A stretch of DNA of 64,000 nucleotides, from assembly GCA_000686145.1 (NCBI GenBank), contig JMMB01000007.1, forward strand, positions 1,302,001-1,366,000, in the 5' to 3' direction. The notes under the pieces were generated by a model that worked only from the letters and a program-made list of their open reading frames with translations, searched no databases and was not told the DNA's origin. Numbering within the stretch: position 1 is the first letter of the stretch; every line of letters starts with the position of its first letter. Origin of the DNA: Peptostreptococcaceae bacterium VA2 (GTDB lineage Bacteria > Bacillota > Clostridia > Peptostreptococcales > Peptostreptococcaceae). Shown piece after piece: positions 55,641-64,000 of this stretch. The position numbers and the translations under genes are program-made.

Positions 55641-57407
55641 ATGAAAATTTCAGAAGTGAAAATTAAAGGTTTTAGAAATTTTAAAAATGAAAGTATAAAA
55701 TTTAAAAATCATTCATTAATAATGGAAGAAAATGATATAGGAAAATCAAATTTGATATATGCATTGAGGATATTATTGGATAGGAGTTTATCAGAAGTAG
55801 ATGTAGAGCCATTAGATTCTGATTTTTATGTACATGACGAGGTCTATGATCTAAGTATTCAGATTAAATTTGATGACATAGCGGAAGATTGTATTAAAAC
55901 TAAATTTAAAGGTTCAATTAGTGAAAAATCAGAGTTATATTTAGCATACTATGCTACTAAGGATAAAGATACAGGAGAAATTACATATTATTTTGCTAAA
56001 GGAAAAGATGAAGAAAATTTAGCTAAGACAGAAAATAGATTTGATAGTAGATATTACTTAAAGACATTAAGAATGGAATATTTAAGGAGTAGTAGAAATC
56101 TGGAAAATTTTATAAAAAAAGAAAAAAAGAATTTACTTATAAGTAAAAAAAGTAAGAGAACAGACGAAGAAAGTGCATTGGATTTATTAAATATAAAAAA
56201 AGCAAAGGATGGACTTGAAACAACAAATACTAATATAAATAATTTATCTTATGTTAAAAATGCAATGTTAGAAATTAATAATGATTTAGAAAATTTATCA
56301 TCTCATCATAAAGATAAAACAGTTCACTTTAGTGCTATATCTGAATCTATTGATGAAATTCAAAATAATTTGGAACTAATTTCTAAGGTTAATAATAAAT
56401 CAATTGCAATAGGGGGAGATGGTAAAAATAATCAAATATTTATATCCCTTTGGAGTAATAAGTATATAGAAGAGTCTGAAAGTCCTCTAAATGTAATTCT
56501 ATATTGTGTAGAAGAACCAGAAGCTCATTTACATCCTCATCAACAGAGACAGTTATCAAAGTTTTTATTAGATACATTAAAAGGCCAACTTATTATGTCA
56601 ACGCACTCTCCGCAAATCGCTGCTGAGTTTAATCCAGATTCTATAATTAGATTATATAACAAAGCTAATACTACATATTGTGCTGACAATGGATGTTCTC
56701 AAGAAATAGGTAATACAATTGATTCCTTTGGATATCGTATGAGTATAATTCCAGCAGAAGCATTTTTTTCAAGAGTAGTATTGTTAGTGGAAGGTCCATC
56801 AGAAGAAATTTTTTATAAAGCTATTTCTTATGAGTTGGGGATAGAGATGGACAAATATGGAATAAGTATTATTAATGTTGATGGAGTAGGTTTTGCAGAG
56901 TATATAAATATGTTGAAGAATTTAAATATAAAATGTGTTTTTAGAACAGATAATGATATTTTTCAAATACCATATAACCCTGATAAGTTCAGATGCGCGG
57001 GTGTACAACGTATTATTGGATTATATAAAAAGTATTATGAAAAAGTAGATAATATAGAGCATATATTATTAAATGAATCTAAATTATCAGGATTTAAATC
57101 TAGAGAATTAAGTGATGAGGTTAAATCTTTGATAGATAGTTTAAAAATAGAGTTTGAAAAAATAGGTATATACATTTCAGATATAGACTTAGAAAATGAT
57201 ATTTATAATTCGGGAATAGAGGAGTATCTAAAAGAATACTATAAAGATACGGATAAATCGTTGATAATAAATAAAATGCAACAAAGAAAAGCAATAAATC
57301 TATATGGATTTATGAAGAAATATCAAGGTAAATTAAGTATGATAAAAGATTCTGATATAGTAAAACCTTTATACAAATGCATAGAAATGAGTAAAGACAA
57401 TGCTTAA
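55641..57407 (+). CDS. gajA: Gabija defence protein GajA (OLD-family ATPase/TOPRIM endonuclease)
   Basis: A 588-residue protein. The ATP-binding domain has a degenerate Walker A, MEENDIGKSN (28-37), with Glu29 where Gly is usual. The signature/Walker B is CVEEPEAHLHPHQQRQL (289-305) and the switch His is in MSTHSPQIA (319-327). The C-terminal TOPRIM domain has LLVEGPSEE (381-389), INVDGVGF and CVFRTDNDIF (about 433-441), the metal-binding acidic residues. In Gabija, GajA nicks DNA when nucleotide pools fall during phage infection. Length agrees with known GajA (about 580). It overlaps gajB by eight bases. The ATG follows TTAGGGGG. The pair lies between two tmRNA-end fragments. Confidence 0.88.
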   Translation: MKISEVKIKGFRNFKNESIKFKNHSLIMEENDIGKSNLIYALRILLDRSLSEVDVEPLDSDFYVHDEVYDLSIQIKFDDIAEDCIKTKFKGSISEKSELYLAYYATKDKDTGEITYYFAKGKDEENLAKTENRFDSRYYLKTLRMEYLRSSRNLENFIKKEKKNLLISKKSKRTDEESALDLLNIKKAKDGLETTNTNINNLSYVKNAMLEINNDLENLSSHHKDKTVHFSAISESIDEIQNNLELISKVNNKSIAIGGDGKNNQIFISLWSNKYIEESESPLNVILYCVEEPEAHLHPHQQRQLSKFLLDTLKGQLIMSTHSPQIAAEFNPDSIIRLYNKANTTYCADNGCSQEIGNTIDSFGYRMSIIPAEAFFSRVVLLVEGPSEEIFYKAISYELGIEMDKYGISIINVDGVGFAEYINMLKNLNIKCVFRTDNDIFQIPYNPDKFRCAGVQRIIGLYKKYYEKVDNIEHILLNESKLSGFKSRELSDEVKSLIDSLKIEFEKIGIYISDIDLENDIYNSGIEEYLKEYYKDTDKSLIINKMQQRKAINLYGFMKKYQGKLSMIKDSDIVKPLYKCIEMSKDNA

Positions 57408-58974
57408 GAAAGAATTGTCAACAGAGCAACTATCTATATTAAATCATGTAGGAAATATTGTTGTCTTAGCTAAACCTGGAAGTGGAAAGACATTTACGAT
57501 ATCAGAAAAAATAAAAAAAATAATTAGTGAGGAATTATTAGAATACGAGGGTGTAATTGCAATATCATATACCAATAAAGCTAGCAAAGAGTTAAAAGAT
57601 AGAGTATTAAAAGATTGTAATAGTTATAAAGGTTGCTATTTTAATACAATGGATACTTTTTTATTAACAGAAATTGTGTATCTTTTCGGTCAACATGTTT
57701 TTGGAAATTTAGATAAGGATCTTGAAGTATTTTCTAAGGATGAAATAGACATAGATAAGTATAAAAATAAAGTAGATACAAATAAGAATAAGATATTAGA
57801 AGAATTATTTAGAGATGGAATTATAATACTTGATTGTCTAACTGAGATTTCTATATATATTATTAAAAATAGTAAATCATGCATGGAGTATCTAAGGGCT
57901 AGATATAAATACATATTTATAGATGAGTACCAAGATTGTGGCAAATATCAACATGAATTATTTTTAGAAATGGTTAATTTAGGTATGATAGGTGTAGCAG
58001 TTGGAGATATTGATCAATCTATATATAAATTTTCGGGTAAAGATTCTAAGTATTTACTAGAATTGAGTAATAATGATATATTTCAAGCATTTGTATTAAA
58101 TAAAAATTATAGGTGTCATCAATCAATAATAGATTATTCAACAAAGTTTATTAACAAAAACCATAAAATAAATAATAACGTTGATTCTAGAGTGTTTCAT
58201 TTAAATATTGAAGGGACTCAAAAAAATATATGTAAATTTATAGATAAAAATATTACTAAAGTTAAAGAGAAATATGATATAGAAAACAATAGTGATATTG
58301 CTATACTAGTGAGAGGTGATACTACAGGTAGTATTGTAAATATGAATTTAAAAACTGCACATAAGTATTTTATAACTACTGACTTAGATAAAAATTCTAG
58401 TGTATGGTGCCAGGTATTTAAGAGGATATTAACTTTTCTGCTAAACGACGAAAATATCTATGAAATAGTAGAAGATTATTTCGAAATAGAAGATAAAAAT
58501 TTTGAGGTTTTGTATCATGAGCTTGAAAAAATAAAGCAAGCAGAAGAATATAAAATTGAGTATTTTATTAATATAGCAAATATAATTTATCCAGATAAAA
58601 AATCTGAAGAAGCGGTTGAAATTTTAGATAAAGTTATAAAAAATGATGAACTATTTTATAGTTATAAAAGTGCGGACAATAATGAAATTCAAATTATGTC
58701 AATACATAAGTCTAAAGGCTTAGAATTTAAAATTGTTTTTCATTTAGACTTATATAAATATATAATGCCTAGTTACAGACCTGTATGTGGAATTTGGGAA
58801 TATGATGATATACAGCAATGTAAAAATTTACACTATGTAGCTATTACTAGAGCCATAGAGGCTTGTTTTATGATAACAAGCACAAGTAGATATAATTCGA
58901 ATAATGAAATAAAGAATGGAGTGCCATCTGAATTTTTATATATTAACAGTTTACAATCATATAGAAAAAGTTAA
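57400..58974 (+). CDS. gajB: Gabija defence protein GajB (UvrD/PcrA-like helicase)
   Basis: A 524-residue SF1 helicase starting inside the gajA end. Motifs: VLAKPGSGKTFT (I, about 23-33), AISYTNKASKEL (Ia), FIDEYQDC (II), VGDIDQSIYKFSG (III), LNKNYRCHQ (IV), QIMSIHKSKGLEFKIV (V) and LHYVAITRA (VI). Shorter than UvrD (about 720), as expected for GajB (about 500). It works with GajA, probably sensing or unwinding DNA ends and consuming nucleotides. The coupled start and shared island position support a Gabija operon. Confidence 0.88.
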   Translation: MLKKELSTEQLSILNHVGNIVVLAKPGSGKTFTISEKIKKIISEELLEYEGVIAISYTNKASKELKDRVLKDCNSYKGCYFNTMDTFLLTEIVYLFGQHVFGNLDKDLEVFSKDEIDIDKYKNKVDTNKNKILEELFRDGIIILDCLTEISIYIIKNSKSCMEYLRARYKYIFIDEYQDCGKYQHELFLEMVNLGMIGVAVGDIDQSIYKFSGKDSKYLLELSNNDIFQAFVLNKNYRCHQSIIDYSTKFINKNHKINNNVDSRVFHLNIEGTQKNICKFIDKNITKVKEKYDIENNSDIAILVRGDTTGSIVNMNLKTAHKYFITTDLDKNSSVWCQVFKRILTFLLNDENIYEIVEDYFEIEDKNFEVLYHELEKIKQAEEYKIEYFINIANIIYPDKKSEEAVEILDKVIKNDELFYSYKSADNNEIQIMSIHKSKGLEFKIVFHLDLYKYIMPSYRPVCGIWEYDDIQQCKNLHYVAITRAIEACFMITSTSRYNSNNEIKNGVPSEFLYINSLQSYRKS

Positions 58975-58999
58975 TATATAAATATACAGAATTAATAAT

Positions 59000-59047
59000 C
59001 GTGGGTATTATTCCTGCGATTCGTCTCCACCATTGAAATCCACGAAA
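59000..59047 (+). other. tmRNA 3'-end-like fragment, copy 2
   Basis: GTGGGTATTATTCCTGCGAT is followed by TCGTCTCCACCA and TTGAAATCCACGAAA. The T-loop is mutated, but the acceptor end and the downstream CCACGAAA agree with copy 1. It bounds the Gabija segment on the right. Confidence 0.7.
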
Positions 59048-59080
59048 AAGTATTATCGGAATAAATCGATAATACTTTTT
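59045..59080 (+). terminator. Terminator directly after tmRNA-end copy 2
   Basis: AAAAAGTATTATCG (59045-59058) pairs exactly with CGATAATACTTTTT (59067-59080). The stem sequence differs from that after copy 1. Confidence 0.85.
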
Positions 59081-59179
59081 TTATTTTAACTAATTAGTCT
59101 TATAAAGTTATTTTATAAAAACTTGTAAAATGGTAATATATAACTATAATGAATATATGAATTTAATGGAGGATAACTT

Positions 59180-60502
59180 ATGAAAAGTATAGAAAAGGGA
59201 CCATTAGACAAGTATCTATCAATAAGATCAAATATTATAGAAATTATAATTATAGCAATAGTGATTGCATTTGGAATAAGCATTATTGTAAGTAGTATAA
59301 CTATAATAGATGGATATGATCCTAATAATGGAATAATATTTGGAGTTGGGATATGTATTATATCTTTGTTGTATTTAATTTGTAAAAATAATACTAAGAA
59401 TATACAAAATACAACTATAAATGGTTTTTTAATTTATTCTAAAAAAGAAAATAAATTAATTAATGTATCGAGATATGATTTTTCTGAAAGTATTACTACA
59501 AATTTAGAGGCAGCATTTTTTGAGAATATTGCAATAAAAAATATATGGGATAAAGAAAAATTAGGTTTTAAATATGAAAATAGAAAATTAATTCAATCTA
59601 AATCTAATAAATTATTATGTGAGTCTATTGAATATTATATATTGGAAAAACTGTCTGTTCATTTAGCTACATATTTTAATAAAAAACAATTTAATCATGA
59701 GGACCTATATACATTTCAAAGGAATGAGATACCAGATGTATTATTAAGTAATAGATTTTTAGAATTATTTTCTAAGCCAATAGAAGAGAGACCTTGCTTT
59801 ATAGATGATGTTGGTAATGATAATGAATCTAATGTTGAAACTATAGCTATTTTTAAAAATGGAGCAATATATAAAAAATTTGATTTAGTATTACCTAAGG
59901 GGAGTAAGTTAAGAAGAAATGATAAAGGTGAGATTGAAATAATAACTAAAAAATTCAATTTGACAATAGATGCTAAATTTGAAGGATTTAACGAGAATAT
60001 ACCCCCAGGATTTGAAAAATATTACTTAGGAACAGAAGATTTTCTTGATTTAGAATCTTATCAAGTAGAGATAAATATAAAAATTAAATTTAAATTAATG
60101 TATATGCTATCAATTAAAAATTGGCAATATTATAGTTGGATAGATTCATTTTTACATCAGTTAAATACGGATATTTGTACTAACACTTATTTTGAAAAAA
60201 TATCTTGGAATAGTACATCAACAATATTGCAATGTCTTGAAACACGTAATATAATAACTAATAACTTGGATGAAGATACAACAAAAAATAAGCGTATTGA
60301 AAAGATAATTTATGAATTATGTAAAGATTTTTTAACAGATAATGAACACATTAATAGAGAAGATCTAAAATATATGAAGATCTATGTGAAGACTAGATTA
60401 CAAGATATAGTGATATCAAATAATGAAATAGATATAGAATATATAAATACAATAATTGAAAATTATTTTTACAATAATACTGAAATATCAAGAGTTATAT
60501 AA
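59180..60502 (+). CDS. Two-TM protein with large cytoplasmic domain, unknown; candidate defence gene
   Basis: A 440-residue protein with ATGGAGGAT upstream of its ATG. Two membrane segments (about 20-44 IIEIIIIAIVIAFGISIIVS, and 51-68 IIFGVGICIISLLYLIC) are followed by a soluble domain of about 370 residues. Recognisable stretches are LEAAFFENIAIKNIW, FIDDVGNDNESNVETIAIF, LPKGSKLRRNDKGEIEIITKKFNL and a Trp/Tyr-rich SIKNWQYYSWIDSFLHQ. I recognise no nuclease, NTPase or nucleotide-binding motif. It is the only gene between tmRNA-end copies 2 and 3, next to Gabija and a SIR2-NB-ARC gene, so a single-gene anti-phage membrane effector is a reasonable hypothesis. The evidence is purely contextual. 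Confidence 0.6.
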   Translation: MKSIEKGPLDKYLSIRSNIIEIIIIAIVIAFGISIIVSSITIIDGYDPNNGIIFGVGICIISLLYLICKNNTKNIQNTTINGFLIYSKKENKLINVSRYDFSESITTNLEAAFFENIAIKNIWDKEKLGFKYENRKLIQSKSNKLLCESIEYYILEKLSVHLATYFNKKQFNHEDLYTFQRNEIPDVLLSNRFLELFSKPIEERPCFIDDVGNDNESNVETIAIFKNGAIYKKFDLVLPKGSKLRRNDKGEIEIITKKFNLTIDAKFEGFNENIPPGFEKYYLGTEDFLDLESYQVEINIKIKFKLMYMLSIKNWQYYSWIDSFLHQLNTDICTNTYFEKISWNSTSTILQCLETRNIITNNLDEDTTKNKRIEKIIYELCKDFLTDNEHINREDLKYMKIYVKTRLQDIVISNNEIDIEYINTIIENYFYNNTEISRVI

Positions 60503-60773
60503 AAATATATATGACGAGTATAAAGTTATAATGAAGCAAATAATAGAGGTGATGATTTAACTGCTAAAGACATTCAGAAATCAATAATAGGAGTAACCAT
60601 ATAAATTATAAGAAAGATATTATGTAATTAGATATGAAGAATATCTACGATAAAACTTAGTTTTAGCAATATTAGTTTAGCAATTAACAATTATGTTCTT
60701 CGTATTACTCATTGTAGTAAAATAGGCACTTAAAGTTATGATATTTATAGGGTAAAATACACTATAAAAAATA
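60503..60773 (+). other. Gene-free decayed stretch before tmRNA-end copy 3
   Basis: About 270 bases of AT-rich sequence with frames broken every few codons and no ribosome site. It may hold remnants of an integrase or another lost gene, but I cannot support any. The gap 60838-60947 after copy 3 holds the probable promoter and leader of the next gene. Confidence 0.4.
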
Positions 60774-60807
60774 GTGGGTATTATTTACGCCAATCGTATC
60801 CACGAAA
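60774..60807 (+). other. tmRNA 3'-end-like fragment, copy 3 (degenerate)
   Basis: GTGGGTATTATTTACGCCAA continues TCGTATCCACGAAA. It matches copy 2 on both sides but lacks the internal TCTCCACCATTGAA, consistent with a small deletion through the CCA end. Confidence 0.6.
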
Positions 60808-60837
60808 ACACATTAATTTAATAGTCAATGTGTTTTT
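60805..60837 (+). terminator. Terminator directly after tmRNA-end copy 3
   Basis: AAAACACATT (60805-60814) pairs exactly with AATGTGTTTT (60827-60836); again a different stem from those after copies 1 and 2. Confidence 0.8.
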
Positions 60838-60947
60838 GATTTAGATAATAAACGCTAACACTTAATGGAAAATATTTCTGGAAACTATATAATTAATTTG
60901 ATATTATAAGAAAGAAATAATGTACGTAAGAAAAGGGAGAGAAAGTT

Positions 60948-63900
60948 ATGAACTTTAAAGAAATTATGGAATTTAATTCACCTTATAATCAACGTAACTT
61001 TGATAAATTGGTACAAGATATACAGTCTAATAAGATAGTTCCATATATAGGAGCAGGAATGTCTATGTTGTTTGAAGGTACATATCCTTCTTGGGGAGCA
61101 TTTTTAAATGAAACATTTAATGAATTTATGGATATATCAGAAAAAAGTCAATTTGATAACTTAAGTTATGAGGAGAAAGCAAACTATTTGTATGAAGATA
61201 TAGCAAAGATCACTTTTGCAGAACATCTAAAGAGTGTTTTTGGTGAAGAACATCTAAATAAAGGTCGCCAGGAATTTACTAATAAACCCATATATCTACT
61301 GCCTACTATTTTTGATAAAGGTTTAATAATTACAACTAACTATGATAAAGTTATTGAAAAAATATATGAACTACATGAATCGTTATTATCGGTTTTACAT
61401 CCGGGACACTATGAGGCTTTAAATAGTGCTATAAGGGATAATAAATTGTTACTATATAAAATTCATGGTGATATTAATGAACCCATGGATTCAATAATCT
61501 TAACTAAAAATCAATACGATGAAGCATATAAGAATCAAAACTTAGTTGAAACATTAAAGCAAATTTACACGAGCAAAGGAATGCTATTTTTAGGATGTAG
61601 TATTGAAAAAGATAGACCAATAGAACTACTATGTGAAGTATCTAAGTCAGGAATGTACAATTATGCTATTATATCATGCAAGGATGAGAATGTAAAAGAT
61701 AGAAGGAAAGAGTTAGAAAATGATTATTATACTAAGTCTATTATTTATCCAGATGGAAAGCATGAATGTTTAAATATAATCTTAGATAATATTGCAAAAA
61801 CTATTAACACACCTAAGTATCAAAATGATATGCCAGAATTTAAATTGTATGAAAAAGATGAATTGAATTTTAATATACCTTTTAATAGAAATCTAAATTT
61901 TATAGGAAGAGAAAATATAATAGATTTATTATCGTCTAGTTTAGAAGAAAAAAATATACAAATATTATCTGGAATGAGTGGGGTAGGTAAGACTCAGATA
62001 GCTATAGAATATACATATAAAAATATCGATAAATATGACTATATATTTTGGATTAATTCAGAAAATAATATAACTTTATTTAATGACTATATATCTATTG
62101 GAAGAAAACTAGATATTATAGATGAGAGTAATAAAAATCAAGAATTGCATATAAAAGAAGTAGATAAATGGCTAAGCTTAAATAATAGGTGGCTTTTAGT
62201 ATTTGATAACTGTGAAGATTATGATCAAGTATATAATTATATTCCTAGAGGAGGTAAAGGAGATATAATAATTACAGCCCAAAATCCTAACTGGAATAAT
62301 TTAAATAAATCGATAAAAGTAGAATTATTTACTGAAGATGAATCTGTTGATTTTTTTAAAAAGAAAATAGATATGGAAATCATAGATGATATAAAAATAC
62401 TTTCTGATAAGTTAGGATACTTGCCATTAGCATTGAATCAAGCAGCATCATATATAGAGGAAACAGGGATAAATGTAAAAGATTATATAAAATTATATGA
62501 TGAATATAATTTACGTATATTTGAAAAAAGCTACAATAAAGAAGAGTATTCTCATACTGTAAAATCAGTGTGGAAAATTAGTTTAGATAAAATTAAAGAG
62601 AAGTCTGAAATAGCAACATATGTAATGAAATTATTAGGATTATTTTCTAATACAAAAATACCGAAAAGCTTGATAGAAAATAATTTAGAAAAATTATCAG
62701 ATGTACTTACAAAAAAGATTGATTTGTTAGAGCTAAATGAAGTTATCTCAATATTAAATAGGTATGCATTAATTAATGTGGATAGAGAATACTATTCTAT
62801 GCACTGTATAATACAAATGGTAATTAGAAATGAACTTAAAGAAAAAAATGAAATTACTGAATATACCGATAGATTATCAATGTATTTTTATGATATATTA
62901 CCAAATCATATTGATCAGCTAAATAATTCATTAAAAATAGAAGATTTAATACCACATGTAAATTTTATTATAAATAGTATAGAGACTCCTAATGAAATAT
63001 ATATGGAACTAAGATATAAGTTTGGAGTAATGTTAAGGACTAATGCACAGTACAATGATGCAAAATCATTACTTCAAGAATCATTAGAATTAATAGAAAT
63101 ATTAAATAAAGAATATGAATATAAAGATATAAATAATTTAATAAATACTAAGAACCTTCTGGCAGGTATTTTGAAAGATATTGGTGAACTAGATAATGCA
63201 CTAAACTATTATTTTGAAATACAAGAAATTATAAAATATGATTGTAGCTCAAATGGTGTCATGGGAACTATTAATAATAATATAGGTTTAATTTATAAAG
63301 ATAAGGGAAAATATGAGAGGGCTAAAATATACTTTGAAGAAGCTATAAAATATTATACTTACGAAGAAAAGAATGTAAAAAGAAATTTAGCTACAACATT
63401 AACAAATTTATCCGATGTAAATCTTAAATTAGGAAAATATAGTGACGCTATAGAAAATATAGACAAGTCTTTAGATATTATTTCTATAGAATATGGAGTT
63501 AATAACTTACAATATGGACGTGCGCTAAATAATAAAGCAAATATATTGATGGAAAAAGGGAAATATCAACAAGCTATAGACCTTTATGAAGAAGCAATAG
63601 AAATAGATAAAGGAATTTATGGGAGTAATAATCCAGAAATATTGACTAAGCAAAGTAATCTTATTCTATGTAAATGCGGTTTAACGGGTAGTAAGTGTAG
63701 CAATCTAGAAAATGAATTAAAAGATATAATCTCTAGAAATATAGATATATTTGGAGAAAGTCATATAGCGGTTGCAAAAAGTCTATATGCGTTATCAGAT
63801 ATTTATATTATTCAAGGTAGGTATGATGAAGCATTTAAGAGTTTAATGGAAATTAAAGATAAGTATATTAAATATTATACAAAGTTCAACTATATAATAT

Positions 63901-64000
63901 CAGAATTAAATATGAGATTATCAAAATGTCTAATTAATATAGGTGGTGCTGATAATATAAACTTAGCTATAGATTTATACTCAGAAGTATTGGAGATAGA
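60948..64000 (+). CDS. SIR2-NB-ARC-TPR protein (STAND-type defence sensor), 5' part
   Basis: Open from ATG 60948 (AAAAGGGAGAG before it) to the end of the window, so at least 1,017 residues. A SIR2-like domain (about 20-290) has VPYIGAGMS (Gly35-Ser39), TTNYDKV (Asn131, Asp133) and KIHGDINEP with the probable catalytic His173. The NB-ARC/STAND NTPase has the P-loop SGMSGVGKTQ (Lys348), Walker B WLLVFDNC (Asp420), the GYLPLALNQA helix (490) and MHC in the MHD position (618-620). TPR repeats begin near residue 690 (for example LATTLTNLSDVNLKLGKYSD, LNNKANILMEKGKYQQAIDL). Such proteins probably sense a phage product through the repeats and deplete NAD+ by SIR2. The gene continues beyond the window. 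Confidence 0.88.
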   Translation, partial: MNFKEIMEFNSPYNQRNFDKLVQDIQSNKIVPYIGAGMSMLFEGTYPSWGAFLNETFNEFMDISEKSQFDNLSYEEKANYLYEDIAKITFAEHLKSVFGEEHLNKGRQEFTNKPIYLLPTIFDKGLIITTNYDKVIEKIYELHESLLSVLHPGHYEALNSAIRDNKLLLYKIHGDINEPMDSIILTKNQYDEAYKNQNLVETLKQIYTSKGMLFLGCSIEKDRPIELLCEVSKSGMYNYAIISCKDENVKDRRKELENDYYTKSIIYPDGKHECLNIILDNIAKTINTPKYQNDMPEFKLYEKDELNFNIPFNRNLNFIGRENIIDLLSSSLEEKNIQILSGMSGVGKTQIAIEYTYKNIDKYDYIFWINSENNITLFNDYISIGRKLDIIDESNKNQELHIKEVDKWLSLNNRWLLVFDNCEDYDQVYNYIPRGGKGDIIITAQNPNWNNLNKSIKVELFTEDESVDFFKKKIDMEIIDDIKILSDKLGYLPLALNQAASYIEETGINVKDYIKLYDEYNLRIFEKSYNKEEYSHTVKSVWKISLDKIKEKSEIATYVMKLLGLFSNTKIPKSLIENNLEKLSDVLTKKIDLLELNEVISILNRYALINVDREYYSMHCIIQMVIRNELKEKNEITEYTDRLSMYFYDILPNHIDQLNNSLKIEDLIPHVNFIINSIETPNEIYMELRYKFGVMLRTNAQYNDAKSLLQESLELIEILNKEYEYKDINNLINTKNLLAGILKDIGELDNALNYYFEIQEIIKYDCSSNGVMGTINNNIGLIYKDKGKYERAKIYFEEAIKYYTYEEKNVKRNLATTLTNLSDVNLKLGKYSDAIENIDKSLDIISIEYGVNNLQYGRALNNKANILMEKGKYQQAIDLYEEAIEIDKGIYGSNNPEILTKQSNLILCKCGLTGSKCSNLENELKDIISRNIDIFGESHIAVAKSLYALSDIYIIQGRYDEAFKSLMEIKDKYIKYYTKFNYIISELNMRLSKCLINIGGADNINLAIDLYSEVLEI

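Overview
The window is about 30% GC or less. It is dense with ATA, AGA and TTA codons, strong GGAGG or GGGGG ribosome sites, and short U-tailed terminators. Together with a selenocysteine formate dehydrogenase, Na+-pumping biotin decarboxylases, a cholesterol-dependent cytolysin, a SpoIVB-like peptidase and a B12 riboswitch, this points to an anaerobic spore-forming Clostridia chromosome. A member of Peptostreptococcaceae (Paraclostridium/Paeniclostridium-like) is my inference, not proof.

From 1 to 51.6 kb the window looks like ordinary chromosome. It starts with the 3' part of a methylmalonyl-CoA-type decarboxylase operon (1-2.8 kb), followed by a PspA stress trio (3.0-4.9 kb). A copper ATPase follows whose first metal-binding motif contains an in-frame TGA that I read as selenocysteine (5.1-7.6 kb). 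Next are a cytolysin, an OmpR/histidine-kinase pair, a PadR/HAAS pair, a two-gene permease, NagE, an LL-DAP-aminotransferase-like enzyme, a DEAD helicase and a ZIP transporter, then a B12-riboswitch-controlled BtuF. After that come a flippase, a methyltransferase, a SpoIVB-like protease, FmdE, two cold-shock proteins, an alanine symporter, a broken sigma/anti-sigma remnant, thioredoxin, an aldehyde-oxidoreductase-like fragment, VanW and the selenocysteine FdhF with MobA. An SGNH/MBOAT-DHHW envelope acetylation pair, an orphan multi-PAS kinase and a second Na+ decarboxylase operon (oxaloacetate type, 47.2-50.5 kb) lead to a Fur-box-controlled membrane protein.

From about 51.7 kb the window changes character. 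A decayed phage replication (VirE) gene is followed by a B3/4-domain gene with a MerR-type 19-bp-spacer promoter, and this cassette lies between 37-bp direct repeats. Then come three successive copies of a tmRNA (ssrA) 3'-end-like sequence at 55.5, 59.0 and 60.8 kb, each immediately followed by its own, different terminator. The segments they bound hold a Gabija pair (GajA/GajB) and a single uncharacterised two-TM protein. The last segment starts a very large SIR2-NB-ARC-TPR protein that runs off the window. This looks like a serially built ssrA-associated defence island. The lone gene at 59.2-60.5 kb is the best candidate for an undescribed defence system, and the selenocysteine-containing copper ATPase is the other notable lead.

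All calls come from reading the sequence. No database search was run, so family names rest on recognised motifs. Places where the start codon or intactness is uncertain are marked.
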